Part shown: piece by piece, positions 5,068 to 6,518 of the stretch
How the letters are laid out: each line of letters opens with the position of its first letter
How positions within the stretch are numbered: position 1 is the stretch's first letter
Origin: an uncultured Lysobacter sp.
GTDB taxonomy: Bacteria > Pseudomonadota > Gammaproteobacteria > Xanthomonadales > Xanthomonadaceae
DNA: 6,518 nucleotides
Assembly (NCBI GenBank): GCA_902805755.1
Contig: CADCUA010000482.1
Span: 1 to 6,518 of the forward strand
Direction of reading: 5' to 3'
The notes under the pieces: generated by a model
Database searches by the model: none
Seen by the model: only the letters and a program-made list of their open reading frames with translations
What the model was told of the DNA's origin: nothing
Translations under genes and position numbers: made by a program

Positions 5068-6174
5068 ATGCGCTCTCCCCTGGCTTCAATCCTGCGCCCG
5101 CTTACGCTGGCCGGCCTGTGCACGCTGTTCGCGGTCGGCCTGTCGCTGCGCTGGCTCAGCGATGGGCGCGCCGCGGCCGGCTGGGCGGTACTTGCGGCGT
5201 TTACCGTCGCGTTCCTGCTGCACGACGCCGCCGAGCGCCGGCACGCGCCGCTCGGGCACGCGCTGCTGGTGCTGCAGGCAGTGCTCGCACTCGCACTGCT
5301 TGCACTCGTGCAGCGCATCGGCACCGCGCCGGTGCTGCTGGTCGTATGGACGGCCGCGGTGGCGATCGCGTGGCCGCCGCGTACCGCACTGCTGGCAGTG
5401 GTCGCAGTGAACGTGGCGGCGTACGCGATCCTCGTCCGGTCCGGGCACCCGGCGCCGCTGATCACGATGATGCTGTATGTGGGGTTCGAGGGATTTGCCG
5501 CGCTGTGCGCGTATTACGCACGCAGCGCCGAGCAGTCGCGCGATGCGCTCGCGCGCGTCAACGCCGACCTGCTCGCCACGCGCGCGTTGCTGGCCGACAG
5601 CGCACGCGACGCCGAGCGTCTTCGCGTCGCGCGCGAACTGCATGACGTCGCCGGCCACAAGCTCACCGCGTTGACCCTGAACCTGCGCGCGCTCGCAACC
5701 GATCCGGCGATGGCCGCGCGCGCGGAAGTGCGCATCGCGCAGCAGCTCGCGGCGGAACTGCTGGGCGATATCCGCGGCATCGTGCAGGCGATCCGCGATG
5801 CGCGCGGCCTGGACCTGGCAACCGCATTGCGCGCACTCGCCGCGCCGCTGCCGCGCCCGCGCCTTGAGCTCGACATCGACGAACGCGTGCGCATCGACGA
5901 CACGAACACCGCCGACACCGTGCTGCGCATCGTGCAGGAAGCATTGACGAACGCGGCGCGCCACGCGAACGCCGACGTGCTCGCGGTATCGCTGCGACAG
6001 GAGGGCGCGTGTTTGCGCATCGACATCACGGATGACGGACGCATGCACGGCGCGATGCGCGAAGGCAACGGCCTGTGCGGCATGCGCGAACGCGTCACGC
6101 AGGCCGGCGGCACGCTGGACGTGCGGCGCTCGGCGCGCGGCTCGCTCGCGATCGCTGCGAGCCTGCCGCTGTGA
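5068..6174 (+). CDS. Membrane sensor histidine kinase, NarL/DesK type (HisKA_3)
   Basis: Predicted inner-membrane sensor kinase that autophosphorylates a histidine and passes the phosphate to the regulator encoded next. The product is 368 residues. Six predicted membrane helices fill about residues 8-27, 37-53, 63-82, 86-102, 107-123 and 131-150, with almost no periplasmic domain, so the signal is probably sensed in or near the membrane, as in DesK. An alanine-rich linker helix (about 152-185) leads to the HisKA_3 block ARELHDVAGHKL with phospho-accepting His192. The ATP-binding domain shows the N box EALTNAARH (Asn295), DDG (322-324), GNGLCGMRERV (333-343) and a final GSLAIAASLPL. I prefer the ATG at 5068. 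An in-frame ATG at 4996 would add 24 polar residues and put the dyad at 5022-5047 inside the gene. Neither start has a strong Shine-Dalgarno sequence. The stop lies next to the response regulator start, so the two genes form an operon. Confidence 0.94.
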   Translation: MRSPLASILRPLTLAGLCTLFAVGLSLRWLSDGRAAAGWAVLAAFTVAFLLHDAAERRHAPLGHALLVLQAVLALALLALVQRIGTAPVLLVVWTAAVAIAWPPRTALLAVVAVNVAAYAILVRSGHPAPLITMMLYVGFEGFAALCAYYARSAEQSRDALARVNADLLATRALLADSARDAERLRVARELHDVAGHKLTALTLNLRALATDPAMAARAEVRIAQQLAAELLGDIRGIVQAIRDARGLDLATALRALAAPLPRPRLELDIDERVRIDDTNTADTVLRIVQEALTNAARHANADVLAVSLRQEGACLRIDITDDGRMHGAMREGNGLCGMRERVTQAGGTLDVRRSARGSLAIAASLPL

Positions 6175-6182
6175 GCGCAGGC

Positions 6183-6518
6183 ATGCCGGCATCGCCGCTT
6201 CGTATCGCACTGGCCGACGACCAGGCGCTGGTGCGTGCGGGCCTTCGCGCATTGCTCGAACGCCAGGGGCTGGTGATCGCATTCGAGGCCGAGGACGGCG
6301 CTGCACTGCTTGCACAACTTGCGATGCAGCCGGTCGATGTCGTGCTCAGCGACATCCGCATGCCGGGGCTGGATGGCATTGCGATGGTGCGATCGCTGCG
6401 CGAGCGCGGCGATGCGACGCCGGTATTGCTGCTTACCACGTTCGATGAAAGCGAACTGCTGCTGCAGGCGCGCGATGCGGGCGCGCAGGGGTTTCTGCTC
6501 AAGGACGCGGCGCCGGAG
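6183..6518 (+). CDS. Response regulator, NarL/DesR-type (partial, cut by window end)
   Basis: The 112 visible residues are a receiver domain. LRIALADDQALVRAGLRALL carries the acidic pair Asp12-Asp13. VVLSDIRMPGLDG carries the phospho-accepting Asp57. LLLTTFDES supplies the switch Thr85 and the aromatic Phe87. GFLLKDA supplies the conserved Lys107. The DQALVRAGL and TTFDE spellings are typical of NarL/FixJ regulators, so a C-terminal LuxR-type DNA-binding domain is expected beyond the window, but it is not seen. The ATG at 6183 begins 8 nt after the kinase stop. An in-frame GTG at 6171 overlaps that stop by four bases (GTGA) and would add four residues. It is equally plausible, as neither has a clear Shine-Dalgarno sequence. 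Partner of the upstream kinase by position. Possible targets include the divergent membrane-protein gene. Confidence 0.93.
   Translation, partial: MPASPLRIALADDQALVRAGLRALLERQGLVIAFEAEDGAALLAQLAMQPVDVVLSDIRMPGLDGIAMVRSLRERGDATPVLLLTTFDESELLLQARDAGAQGFLLKDAAPE

Noticed and set aside
5274..5316. Repetitive GCACT/GCACTCG-like stretch in the kinase gene
   Set aside because: It is explained by Leu-Ala codons of a membrane helix (LALALLALV) and is not a separate repeat element.
4178..5410. A 410-codon plus-strand open frame across the membrane-protein gene
   Set aside because: It is antisense to the hydrophobic protein and runs into the kinase gene in another frame. Its product is low-complexity Arg/His/Gln-rich sequence.
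5086..6315. A 409-codon minus-strand open frame opposite the kinase
   Set aside because: It is antisense to clear HisKA_3 and ATPase motifs and lacks any domain of its own.

Overview
The window is very GC-rich, gene-dense bacterial DNA. GC-rich codon third positions, an AsnC/Lrp regulator divergent from a monodomain phenylalanine 4-hydroxylase, and a bphO-bphP pair all point to a gammaproteobacterium of the Lysobacter/Luteimonas/Xanthomonas group. That placement is an inference from gene content, not a proof.

Layout from left to right. Positions 1-278 hold no gene I can support. An Lrp/AsnC-family regulator (279-752, minus) is divergent from phenylalanine 4-hydroxylase phhA (881-1771, plus). 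Their shared 128-bp promoter region holds a 15-bp perfect palindrome, the size of an Lrp-type box. Next comes a two-gene photoreceptor unit: a biliverdin-producing heme oxygenase (bphO, about 1850-2395) whose stop codon overlaps by one base the start of a bacteriophytochrome (bphP, 2395-4131). The heme oxygenase would make the biliverdin that the phytochrome binds. The phytochrome has a complete PAS-GAF-PHY photosensory core with its chromophore cysteine, but only about 70 predicted-helical residues follow it. It has no histidine kinase, GGDEF/EAL or PAS output domain.

Convergent to bphP is a seven-helix inner-membrane protein of unknown function resembling the DUF2306 family (4229-4924, minus). 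Divergent from it is a two-component system: a DesK-like membrane sensor kinase (5068-6174) and its NarL/DesR-type response regulator, which runs off the right edge (6183-6518, partial). The 143-bp divergent region between the membrane protein and the kinase holds three inverted repeats, one of them an almost perfect 18-bp palindrome next to the membrane-protein ribosome binding site.

I see no tRNA, rRNA, CRISPR array, transposase or attachment site. The families are known ones. The most unusual items are the output-less phytochrome with a changed PAS motif and the clusters of unassigned palindromes in the two divergent promoter regions.
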